This document shows positions 24,770-31,964 of a stretch of 64,000 nt of DNA, one piece after another. Below the pieces are notes generated by a model. It saw only the letters and a list, made by a program, of their open reading frames with translations. It made no database searches and had not been told where the DNA came from. The number at the start of each line of letters is the position of its first letter. Within the stretch, counting starts at the first letter, position 1. A program made the translations under genes and the position numbers. The stretch is from JADLHS01 sp036274115 (GTDB taxonomy: Bacteria; Verrucomicrobiota; Verrucomicrobiia; Limisphaerales; JADLHS01), in the NCBI GenBank assembly GCA_036274115.1, contig DASUGI010000263.1, forward strand, positions 8,850-72,849, in the 5' to 3' direction.

Positions 24770-25960
24770 ATGACTCCACAATTCCAGGACCATCTGAAAT
24801 CCCAGCTCGCGGCAGTGCGGGCGGCGGGCACTTACAAAAACGAGCGCGTCATTGTCACGCCACAGGGCACGACCATCCGCGTCGCTGACGGCAAGCCCGT
24901 GCTCAATCTGTGCGCCAACAATTACCTCGGCCTTGCGCAACACCCCGCAGTGGCAGAAGCCGCGCACGCAGCCCTTAAGCAATGGGGCTACGGTTGCGCC
25001 AGTGTGCGCTTCATCTGCGGCACTCAGGGCGTTCACAAACAGCTTGAGCAAAAGCTTAGCGAGTTCCTCGGGACGGAAGACACGATTCTCTATTCTTCGT
25101 GCTTTGATGCGAATGGCGGGTTGTTTGAGACTTTGCTCGGCGAGCCGGACGCCATCATCTCCGACGAACTGAATCACGCCAGTATCATTGACGGCATTCG
25201 ACTCTGCAAAGCCCAGCGGTATCGCTACAAGAACAATGACATGGCGGACCTTGAAGCCAAACTGAAGGAGGCCGACGCGAACAAAGCCCGTTTCAAGATG
25301 ATTGCCACCGATGGTGTGTTCTCCATGGACGGTTACATCGCCAACCTGAAAGCGGTTTGCGATCTGGCCGACAAATACCACGCGCTCGTGATGGTGGATG
25401 ATTCGCACGCGGTCGGATTTGTGGGCAAGACCGGACGCGGCACGCATGAACACTGTGGGGTGATGGGCCGCGTGGACATCATGACCGGCACACTGGGCAA
25501 GGCGCTCGGCGGCGCCAGCGGCGGCTACACCAGCGGACGGAAGGAAATCGTTGAGTACCTCCGTCAGCGTTCGCGCCCTTACCTGTTTTCCAACACGCTC
25601 GCGCCGAGCATTGCGGGCGCATCATTAAAAGTGCTGGAGCTCCTGAGCGAATCACCAGCACTGCGCGACAAACTTGAGGCTAACACAAAATTCTTCCGCG
25701 AAGGCATGGACCAGCTCGGCTTCACGATTCTGCCTGGCTCTCATCCGATTTGCCCGATGATGCTTGGCGATGCCGCACTGGCCGCCAGATTCGCCGATGC
25801 CATGCTGCAAACGGGCGTTTACGTCATCGGCTTCTCCTATCCCGTCGTCCCGCAAGGCAAAGCGCGCATCCGCACGCAGATTTCGGCGGCTCACTCGCAA
25901 GAAGATTTGGAACTGGCACTCTCAGCATTCGCTGCGGTGAAGCGGGAACTCAAAGTTTGA
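24770..25960 (+). CDS. kbl: Glycine C-acetyltransferase (2-amino-3-ketobutyrate CoA ligase)
   Basis: 396 aa alpha-oxoamine synthase. It cleaves 2-amino-3-ketobutyrate with CoA to glycine and acetyl-CoA, completing threonine breakdown begun by tdh. The PLP lysine falls at Lys244 in GTLGKALGGASGG, the same number I recall for E. coli Kbl, and MVDDSHAVGF supplies the ring-stacking Asp/His. ATG 24770 is preferred over upstream starts because it begins with the family text (QFQDHLKSQLAAVRAAGTYK). tdh and kbl are normally adjacent; here five genes lie between them. Confidence 0.96.
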   Translation: MTPQFQDHLKSQLAAVRAAGTYKNERVIVTPQGTTIRVADGKPVLNLCANNYLGLAQHPAVAEAAHAALKQWGYGCASVRFICGTQGVHKQLEQKLSEFLGTEDTILYSSCFDANGGLFETLLGEPDAIISDELNHASIIDGIRLCKAQRYRYKNNDMADLEAKLKEADANKARFKMIATDGVFSMDGYIANLKAVCDLADKYHALVMVDDSHAVGFVGKTGRGTHEHCGVMGRVDIMTGTLGKALGGASGGYTSGRKEIVEYLRQRSRPYLFSNTLAPSIAGASLKVLELLSESPALRDKLEANTKFFREGMDQLGFTILPGSHPICPMMLGDAALAARFADAMLQTGVYVIGFSYPVVPQGKARIRTQISAAHSQEDLELALSAFAAVKRELKV

Positions 25961-26075
25961 GCGCCCGCTCGTTCGTCCAAACCGGTGCGTGAACGGCCGG
26001 GCTGCGCCGTGCGCGAGCACGACAATTCCGAGACGATGGAGGTTGCCGAAATGTCCGAAGCGCCGCGCTCAAAAA

Positions 26076-26294
26076 TCACGGCGGTGGTGCAGGCGTGGAT
26101 TTCTTTTCCTCTTCGGTCTTTGTCACCGTGCCATCGGAGGACTGCGTTACGGTTTTCTCCTTGGATTCAACGGTGCCATCGCTCCTGACCTTTTCACTCT
26201 CCGTCCTGGAGACCGTGCGTTCACAGCCGCTACTTACGAATGTCAACGCCAGGACGGACATCAACGCCAACAGTGCATTCTTACGAGTTTTCAT
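26076..26294 (-). CDS. Small Lys/Glu/Thr-rich lipoprotein
   Basis: 72 aa from ATG 26294. Signal peptide MKTRKNALLALMSVLALTF with lipobox VSSGC, so the mature protein starts at Cys and is membrane-anchored. The rest is a short charged, low-complexity tail with two copies of a DGTV-type repeat (RSDGTVESKEK and SSDGTVTKTEE) ending in PAPPP. It is convergent with kbl. The lipobox makes it likely to be real; function unknown. Confidence 0.65.
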   Translation of the reverse strand: MKTRKNALLALMSVLALTFVSSGCERTVSRTESEKVRSDGTVESKEKTVTQSSDGTVTKTEEEKKSTPAPPP

Positions 26295-26760
26295 GGTTCT
26301 CTTTTCATTGTTACAATTCACCCTTTTTCCGAGTTGCTGGAATTGGGCTTATTTGCCGCATCAGATACGACTCGGAGGCTCGCCCTGCCATGGGGAAAAA
26401 CCCGTAACGCCGCTGCTCTGTTTGGGAAGGATCAGAAAACGCAATCTATTTTGCTCGCAACCGGGTGATGACTTCCCCGTATAACCGGTTCAATCCGGCG
26501 GAAAGATTTGAGAATTCCTGTGCCCGGTCCGGTTGATTCGTTGGCGGTATCACCGGCCGCCAAATGGGAACCGTAAATTCAAGGCCAAATGGGCGTGGGC
26601 CCAAGCAGCCACCAGCGCGTGTCGCTGGCGACAGCCGCTGATTATCGAAAGTGACACCCGGGAACATCGGCGAGCGCTGATGGGGGGCGTGCAACCCTGT
26701 TGCGCTAAATCACCGTCCACGCTGCTGGCGCTGGCAAATTCGTTCGCATACCCTTGGAGC
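26295..26760. other. Long intergenic region between lipoprotein and hydrogenase protease genes
   Basis: 466 bases. The left end is AT-richer (26296-26330) and should contain the lipoprotein promoter, reading left. The remainder contains frames of up to 80 codons on both strands, none with a recognisable domain or convincing start, and no tRNA or strong terminator. The GTG at 26761 is used for the next gene because the upstream in-frame sequence has no family similarity. Confidence 0.4.
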
Positions 26761-27219
26761 GTGAGTCAAAACGAATCCTCTGTGCCGCGAACGCGATTGA
26801 TGGTCATCGGCTATGGCAACACGCTGCGTGGTGACGATGGCGTTGGTGTGCGGGTGGCCGAGGCGGTGGAAGCGCTGAAGTTGCCCGGCGTGCGCACCTT
26901 TACTTGCCAACAACTCTCTCCCGAGCACGCCGAGATGATTTCGCGGGCGGAACGGGTGGTCTTTGTCGATGCTGCTGTGGATGCGCCGAAAGAAGTTCAG
27001 CTGCGTGAACTCACGCCCAGTGGCACGACTCAACTCATGGCCCACGCCGCCGACCCGCGAACCATGCTGGCGTTGGCGCGCGATGTCTTCGGTCACGCGC
27101 CAAACGCGTGGTGGCTGACGATTCCTGCTACGGATCTGAACTTTAGCGAAACTCTTTCTTCGCAAACCCAGGTTGCGTTGATGAACGCGATCGACAAAGT
27201 CAAAGCACTTGCCAGGTAA
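26761..27219 (+). CDS. [NiFe]-hydrogenase maturation protease (M52 family)
   Basis: 152 aa. Removes the C-terminal extension of a hydrogenase large subunit after nickel insertion. The family signature reads MVIGYGNTLRGDDGVGVRVAE, with the nickel-sensing Asp in RGDDGVG; VVFVDAAVD and a His-containing strand (FGHAPNAWWLTI) follow. The second conserved segment normally reads VDA, as here. It leads the hyp island, but no large-subunit gene is in this window. A GTG start at 26761 or an ATG at 26800 are both possible. Confidence 0.87.
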   Translation: MSQNESSVPRTRLMVIGYGNTLRGDDGVGVRVAEAVEALKLPGVRTFTCQQLSPEHAEMISRAERVVFVDAAVDAPKEVQLRELTPSGTTQLMAHAADPRTMLALARDVFGHAPNAWWLTIPATDLNFSETLSSQTQVALMNAIDKVKALAR

Positions 27220-27248
27220 GTTGCTTTGCCCGCTAAGCGCTGGACGGC

Positions 27249-27620
27249 ATGGAAGTGGTGCAGTATGTAGGTTGCACGACACCTATGTTTGAGGATGATT
27301 TCAATGAATTGGACCAAATGCTTGCGGAGAAGTCCTGCGATTACGAGAGGATGCGCGCCGCGCTCAACAAAATCCGCAGCAGGCGAGAGTTTGCGAGTTT
27401 TATGATGCCGGCCCAGGACCGGCTCTACGCTGCCATCGCCCGAGGTCATCGGAAGGTTTTCAACCATCTGAAGGCAAGGAATATTGGGGCCGCAACCCGG
27501 GAATCAGCGAAGGTCATCGCGTGGTTCTACATTAGGTTTCAAGGCGATGATCCGGATGAGCCAAGTATGATGGCCGTTGTCCCCAGATTGCCGAGGAAGT
27601 CCGCGCCGTTCGCGAGATAG
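27249..27620 (+). CDS. Unrecognised small protein downstream of the M52 protease
   Basis: 123 aa, not recognised. It starts 29 bases after the protease gene on the same strand. It looks soluble and helical (DDFNELDQMLAEKSCDYERMRAALNKI), with no signal peptide or metal motif. Codon use is less GC-biased than its neighbours. It may be a hydrogenase-linked accessory or a chance frame in a 480-base space; position alone favours a real gene. Confidence 0.4.
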   Translation: MEVVQYVGCTTPMFEDDFNELDQMLAEKSCDYERMRAALNKIRSRREFASFMMPAQDRLYAAIARGHRKVFNHLKARNIGAATRESAKVIAWFYIRFQGDDPDEPSMMAVVPRLPRKSAPFAR

Positions 27621-27699
27621 CAGCAAGGAGCGAACTTTTACGAGAGGCGATCAGCAAGACGACGGGAAATGAGTTACATGAGCCGTGATTGGTACAGGG

Positions 27700-28488
27700 T
27701 CACTCGAGACTTCTGCTCTTCCTCGCTAAATAATCGCACCATGCTTTCGTCCCGTCCCCCGTCTTTGAAGACAGCTCAAAGATTTCCGCGTGATGACTGA
27801 TGCGTTTCAGATTTGCCAGCGCCTGCTCGCGATTGAACCCCGCCGCTGCCGCTAGATCGCTTTTGGTCACGACGACAACATTGGCGGAGTGAAACATCGG
27901 CGGATACTTCAGCGGCTTGTCTTCACCCTCCGTGGTGGAAAGCAGCACTACGCGCAGGTCTTCTCCCAGATCGGAGTCGGCAGGACAGACGAGGTTGCCG
28001 ACGTTTTCGATGATCAGCAGGTCAAGCTGGTCCAGATCCAGTTGCGCCGCGGCCTTTGAAACCATTTCGGCGTCGAGATGGCAAATCGTGCCGGTGGTGA
28101 TCTGGATAACCGGCACACCAGCCTCCCGCAGGCGCGCGGCGTCGTTGTCCGTGGCCAGGTCGCCAACGATGACACCGACACGCAATTTGCCTTTTAGTTG
28201 CGCGGCGGTTCCGCGAATCAGAGTGGTCTTCCCTGAGCCGGGTGACGAAACCACATTCAGTACGAGGAGCTTTTTGGCTTTGAAGAACCCGCGGTTTCGC
28301 TCAGCCAGGCGATCATTTTTCTCCATCAATGAGCGGTTCAGGTCGAGCTTGATTGGAGCGTGCAAATGTTCGTGGTCGTGATGATGGCTGTGGCCATGGG
28401 CGTGTTGGTGCTCGTGTTCGTGGTCATGAGAATGCCCGCCGATTCGCACCTCGCCGATACCTAATCCGCATCCGCAATCTTTGCACAT
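27700..28488 (-). CDS. hypB: Hydrogenase nickel incorporation protein HypB
   Basis: 262 aa GTPase that delivers nickel to the hydrogenase large subunit with HypA. The N terminus carries the CKDCGC high-affinity nickel site (Cys2, 5, 7), a very His-rich segment (about residues 19-43) as in nickel-storing HypB proteins, and the P-loop SPGSGKT at 82-88. The GTPase core continues with GDLATDNDAARL and the metal-bridging ICHLDAEMV region. ATG 28488 is chosen because earlier in-frame codons lie in a dispersed repeat. It follows hypA on the minus strand. Confidence 0.96.
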   Translation of the reverse strand: MCKDCGCGLGIGEVRIGGHSHDHEHEHQHAHGHSHHHDHEHLHAPIKLDLNRSLMEKNDRLAERNRGFFKAKKLLVLNVVSSPGSGKTTLIRGTAAQLKGKLRVGVIVGDLATDNDAARLREAGVPVIQITTGTICHLDAEMVSKAAAQLDLDQLDLLIIENVGNLVCPADSDLGEDLRVVLLSTTEGEDKPLKYPPMFHSANVVVVTKSDLAAAAGFNREQALANLKRISHHAEIFELSSKTGDGTKAWCDYLARKSRSLE

Positions 28489-28520
28489 AAGTTCTTTCTC
28501 CAGGTAGCGACCGTCAGTCC

Positions 28521-28576
28521 GTGTTCGGAGTTCCGCCTTCAGGCGGTCGGGAGCCGCGTAAACGCGGAACTCCAAA
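28521..28576. repeat. Dispersed hairpin repeat between hypA and hypB
   Basis: A 56-base element with two internal hairpins (CCGCCTTCAGGCGG and CCGCGTAAACGCGG) enclosed by GGAGTTCC/GGAACTCC ends. A close copy lies at 61107-61160. It sits 32 bases upstream of the hypB start and 24 bases after the hypA stop, inside the presumed hypA-hypB transcript, where it could modulate mRNA stability. Confidence 0.8.
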
Positions 28577-28599
28577 CAATTCGCGGCTCCTACATATGA

Positions 28600-28941
28600 C
28601 TACTCACATTCAACAGCGGCGATCTCCAACTCCCGCCCGCTCCGGAGACCGCCGTTCAAATCCTGGCAACGCGGGCATTCGGTCATCAGGTCTTTGCACT
28701 CAAATTCCGCCTGGCATTTCGCGCACCAGCAAACGGCCGGGACGGATTCGATTTCCAACACGGCATCCTCCAGCAACGTGCCGCGCCGCACCACGTCCCA
28801 GGCGAATTGCAACGCTTCGGGCACAACACCGCTCAACCGCCCGACGCGCAGCTTCAACGCAGTGACCCGCTTGGCTCCGGCCGCTTCTGCGGATTCACCG
28901 GCCATTCGCACCGCTTCGTTCATGATGGCGACCTCATGCAT
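28600..28941 (-). CDS. hypA: Hydrogenase nickel chaperone HypA
   Basis: 113 aa. The start at 28941 gives MHEV, whose His2 is the known nickel ligand of HypA. The zinc domain has two CxxC pairs (Cys73/76 and Cys89/92) in CAKCQAEFECKDLMTECPRC. The core VTALKLRVGRLSGVVPEAL matches the family. A frame upstream would add 20 residues and hide His2, so the shorter start is preferred. It diverges from hypF across 148 bases. Confidence 0.95.
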   Translation of the reverse strand: MHEVAIMNEAVRMAGESAEAAGAKRVTALKLRVGRLSGVVPEALQFAWDVVRRGTLLEDAVLEIESVPAVCWCAKCQAEFECKDLMTECPRCQDLNGGLRSGRELEIAAVECE

Positions 28942-29089
28942 GTTCCCGTTCCAATGCAGTCTCACCCAGGCCGCCCGATTAAGCTTTTCTTCCTTTGACA
29001 ATTATTGGGCAGCTATTGCCAATCTGCGGAAAGCTCTCGCGCCGGTTCGGAAGCAAGCTATAGCCGTTGGCCGAAGCGCGGCCATCGGT
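28942..29089. promoter_or_regulatory. Divergent hypA/hypF promoter region
   Basis: 148 bases between divergent starts (hypA to the left, hypF to the right); promoters for both must lie here. The centre is AT-richer (AAGCTTTTCTTCCTTTGACA at about 28981-29000). TTGACA at about 28995 could be a -35 element for hypF, but no well-spaced -10 is obvious. No regulator site is recognised. Confidence 0.5.
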
Positions 29090-31561
29090 ATGTGCCAAAT
29101 GACTTTCAACTCGGCTGAGCCTTGCGCGCGTTTGCGACTCATCGTTCGTGGCGCAGTGCAAGGCGTGGGGTTTCGACCGTTTGTTTACCGGTTGGCCAAT
29201 GAACTCGGCTTGACCGGCTGGGTGAACAACGGTTCTGAAGGCGTCACCATCGAAGTCGAGGGCGCCCGGACTCGAATCGAAAACTTCCGCATTCGTCTTG
29301 CCGCCGAGAAACCGCCACGCAGTTTCATTCAAGGCAGCGAGGCGACCTGGCTTGATCCCGCGGGTTACGACGGCTTCACCATTCGCGACAGCGCAAGCGC
29401 TGGCAGCAAGACGGCGCTCGTGTTACCGGACATTGCGACGTGCCCGGATTGCCTGCGCGAGATCTTCGACCCGATAAATCGCCGGCATCGCTATCCGTTC
29501 ACCAATTGCACGAACTGCGGGCCGCGTTTCAGCATCATCGAGAAGTTGCCCTATGATCGGGCTAACACGTCGATGCGCGGATTCCCAATGTGTCCGGCGT
29601 GTCAGGCGGAATACGATGATCCGAATGATCGGCGTTTCCACGCGCAGCCGAATGCGTGTCCGGTGTGCGGGCCGCAACTTGAGCTTTGGCCGGGGGCGAC
29701 AAACCTCGCGCCAGTTTCCATCTTTGGGAGAGAAGTTAGAGACAGCCGCGACGCCTGTCCTACGGTGGAGCGGCCTCGACCGCTCGCGCATGGCAATGAT
29801 GCATTGTTGGCGACGGCTCATGTGATTCGGTGCGGGCAGATTGTCGCAGTGAAGGGTGTGGGCGGGTTTCACTTGTTTGTTGATGCGCGTAACGAAGAAG
29901 CCGTGCGGCGACTCCGCGAACGGAAACATCGCGAAGAAAAGCCGCTTGCGTTGATGTTTCCGACGTTGGCGAGCGTGAAGGAAGTTTCTGAGGTGTCGCT
30001 GCGGGAAGAACAACTGCTTGGTTCGCCGGAAGCGCCGATTGTGCTGCTGCGCAGAATCGTAAATGGCAAATGGCAAATTGCAGATGAAGTCGCTCCCAAT
30101 AACCCCAACCTAGGCGTAATGTTGCCCTCCAATCCGCTGCATCACTTGTTGATGGCGGAGCTTGGTTTTCCGGTGGTGGCCACGAGCGGCAACTTGAGCG
30201 ACGAGCCAATCTGCACCGATGAATTCGAGGCACTCGAACGCTTGCGGGGCATTGCCGACGTGTTGCTCGTTCACAACCGGCCAATCGTTCGTCATGTCGA
30301 TGATTCAATCGTGCGCGTGACGGCGGGGCGAGAGATGGTGCTGCGTCGCGCGCGGGGGTATGCACCGCTCCCCGTTCAAACGCGGAATGCGGAGTGCGGA
30401 GCGCGGAACATTCTCAGTGTGGGCGCGCATTTGAAAAACTCGGTTGCGTTTGCGGTGGGTGAGCAGGTGTTTCTCAGTCAGCACATCGGTGATTTGGAAA
30501 CCGAGCAGGCGCACGATGCCTTTCGTCGCGTGGCAAGTGAACTGTCGGCGCTTTACGAGGCAGAGCCCGAGATTGTCGCGGCGGATTTGCATCCGGATTA
30601 TCTCTCGACGCAATTTGCAAGTGGGCTTGCCGGCACGCGCCGTCCTTTAGTCCGCGTTCAACATCACGTGGCTCACGTGCTGTCGTGCCTTGCGGAGAAC
30701 GAAATTGAGTTGCCGGCATTGGGCGTGGCCTGGGACGGGACGGGCTTAGGCGAAGATGGTTCGATCTGGGGTGGTGAGTTCTTCTTTGTGACCGATGAAG
30801 TGACTGAGCGCGTGGTGCGGCTGCGTCCGTTTCCATTGCCCGGCGGCGATGCGGCGGTGAAAGAGCCGCGCCGGGCGGCGTTGGGGCTGCTGTATCAACT
30901 GCTCGGCGACGAGGCATTTCAACGCAACGATGTGCGGACCATTGCCGCGCTTTCTTATGCGGAACAAGCGGCTTTGAAAACCATGTTGCGGCGCGGGCTG
31001 AACTCGCCCCTGTGTTCGAGCGTGGGACGCTTGTTTGATGCGGTGGCTTCGCTGGTGGGGCTCAGGCAACTGATGCGCTTCGAGGGACAGGCAGCAATGG
31101 AACTGGAGTTCGCACTGACCGGGACCCGCACCGACGAGGCCTACAGCCTGCCACTTATCACACTGCATTCACCGATGATCCTGGATTGGTCTTCGTTGGT
31201 TGAAGGCATTTTGTTCGACGTGAACCGTGGTGTTTCCGTCGGAGAGATTGCGGCGAAGTTTCACAATGGACTGGCGGAGACGATTGTGAGTGTGGCGCGG
31301 GAGTTTGGATGTGAGCGCGTGGCGCTGAGCGGCGGCTGTTTTCAGAATCGGTATCTGACGGAGCGGGCGGTGGCGCGCTTGCGAGCGGAAGGGTTTCAAC
31401 CGTACTGGCATCAACGCGTGCCCACGAACGATGGTGGAATTGCGTTGGGACAAGTTGTGGCGGCACGGCGGTGGGCTCACGGGAAGGCCGCCAGGGACGC
31501 AAAGGAGAACCTGAGCGTGCTGGATTCTTTACGGCCTTTGCGCCCTTTGTGTGAGGTGTAA
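29090..31561 (+). CDS. hypF: Carbamoyltransferase HypF, with repeat-derived insertions
   Basis: 823 aa; makes the thiocarbamate precursor of the hydrogenase cyanide ligands. Order: acylphosphatase domain (VRGAVQGVGFRPFVYRLA, about residues 15-100), two zinc fingers (CPDCLREIF...CTNCGPRF and CPACQAEY...CPVCGP), YrdC-like domain (VAVKGVGGFHLF), and a Kae1-like C-terminal domain with HHVAHV and WDGTGLG. It is longer than usual (about 750-770). A stretch after the second zinc finger, two loops (about 30058-30085 and 30380-30410), and the final 25 residues are encoded by repeat-like DNA. The key motifs are intact. Confidence 0.95.
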   Translation: MCQMTFNSAEPCARLRLIVRGAVQGVGFRPFVYRLANELGLTGWVNNGSEGVTIEVEGARTRIENFRIRLAAEKPPRSFIQGSEATWLDPAGYDGFTIRDSASAGSKTALVLPDIATCPDCLREIFDPINRRHRYPFTNCTNCGPRFSIIEKLPYDRANTSMRGFPMCPACQAEYDDPNDRRFHAQPNACPVCGPQLELWPGATNLAPVSIFGREVRDSRDACPTVERPRPLAHGNDALLATAHVIRCGQIVAVKGVGGFHLFVDARNEEAVRRLRERKHREEKPLALMFPTLASVKEVSEVSLREEQLLGSPEAPIVLLRRIVNGKWQIADEVAPNNPNLGVMLPSNPLHHLLMAELGFPVVATSGNLSDEPICTDEFEALERLRGIADVLLVHNRPIVRHVDDSIVRVTAGREMVLRRARGYAPLPVQTRNAECGARNILSVGAHLKNSVAFAVGEQVFLSQHIGDLETEQAHDAFRRVASELSALYEAEPEIVAADLHPDYLSTQFASGLAGTRRPLVRVQHHVAHVLSCLAENEIELPALGVAWDGTGLGEDGSIWGGEFFFVTDEVTERVVRLRPFPLPGGDAAVKEPRRAALGLLYQLLGDEAFQRNDVRTIAALSYAEQAALKTMLRRGLNSPLCSSVGRLFDAVASLVGLRQLMRFEGQAAMELEFALTGTRTDEAYSLPLITLHSPMILDWSSLVEGILFDVNRGVSVGEIAAKFHNGLAETIVSVAREFGCERVALSGGCFQNRYLTERAVARLRAEGFQPYWHQRVPTNDGGIALGQVVAARRWAHGKAARDAKENLSVLDSLRPLRPLCEV
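29733..29763. repeat. Copy of the GACGCCTGTCCTAC dispersed repeat inside hypF
   Basis: AGTTAGAGACAGCCGCGACG followed by CCTGTCCTAC matches the repeat at 45704-45743, minus an internal 9-base segment, and, in reverse, the repeat at 38672-38695. It is read in frame, encoding EVRDSRDACPT between the HypF zinc fingers and the YrdC domain. Confidence 0.75.
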
Positions 31562-31564
31562 AAT

Positions 31565-31843
31565 ATGTGTCTCGCAATTCCAGGCAAGGTCGAGAGCATT
31601 TCCGGCGATGATCCGATCACGCGGATGGGCCGGGTGAACTTCGGCGGCGTGATCAAGGAGGCGAGTCTGGCCTACGTGCCTGAGGTGAAGGTGGGTGATT
31701 ACGTGATTGTCCACGTCGGGTTCGCGCTGAGCAAGGTGGACGAAGGCGAGGCGCACAAGGTGTTCGAGTATTTGCAGCGAATGGAGGAGTTGGAGGAACT
31801 CAAGGACGAGGTGGAAGGGAAAGTTCGGGAGGTCGAAGCATGA
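31565..31843 (+). CDS. hypC: Hydrogenase assembly chaperone HypC
   Basis: 92 aa. MCLAIPGKV provides the essential Cys2 that carries the Fe(CN)2CO unit with HypD. The GVIKEASLAYVPEVKVGDYVIVHVGFALSKVDE core is typical of HypC/HupF. The C terminus is extended by a Glu/Lys-rich helix. It starts 3 bases after the hypF stop. Confidence 0.96.
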   Translation: MCLAIPGKVESISGDDPITRMGRVNFGGVIKEASLAYVPEVKVGDYVIVHVGFALSKVDEGEAHKVFEYLQRMEELEELKDEVEGKVREVEA

Positions 31844-31856
31844 ATGTTGTTTTTAC

Positions 31857-31901
31857 GCTCGCCCTCACCCCGGCCCTCTCCCCCGAGGAGAGGGGGAATC
31901 G
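31857..31901. repeat. Third copy of the CCCTCACCCCGGCCCTCTCC repeat
   Basis: Lies in the 121-base gap between hypC and hypD and matches the arms at 19582-19622 and 19699-19740, including the internal CTCTCCCCC/GAGGAGAGG hairpin. Within the hyp transcript it could act as a processing or stability element. Only a single arm is present here. Confidence 0.75.
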
Positions 31902-31964
31902 TTTCCACCTTTGTAAGCAGTTATCGAACGCCGGATTCGCGAGAGGTTCAATGGAGGTCTCCAG

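Noticed and set aside
26446..26694. 82-codon minus-strand frame in the gap before the hydrogenase protease
   Set aside because: No domain, no leader and no sensible neighbour link. Composition like non-coding DNA.
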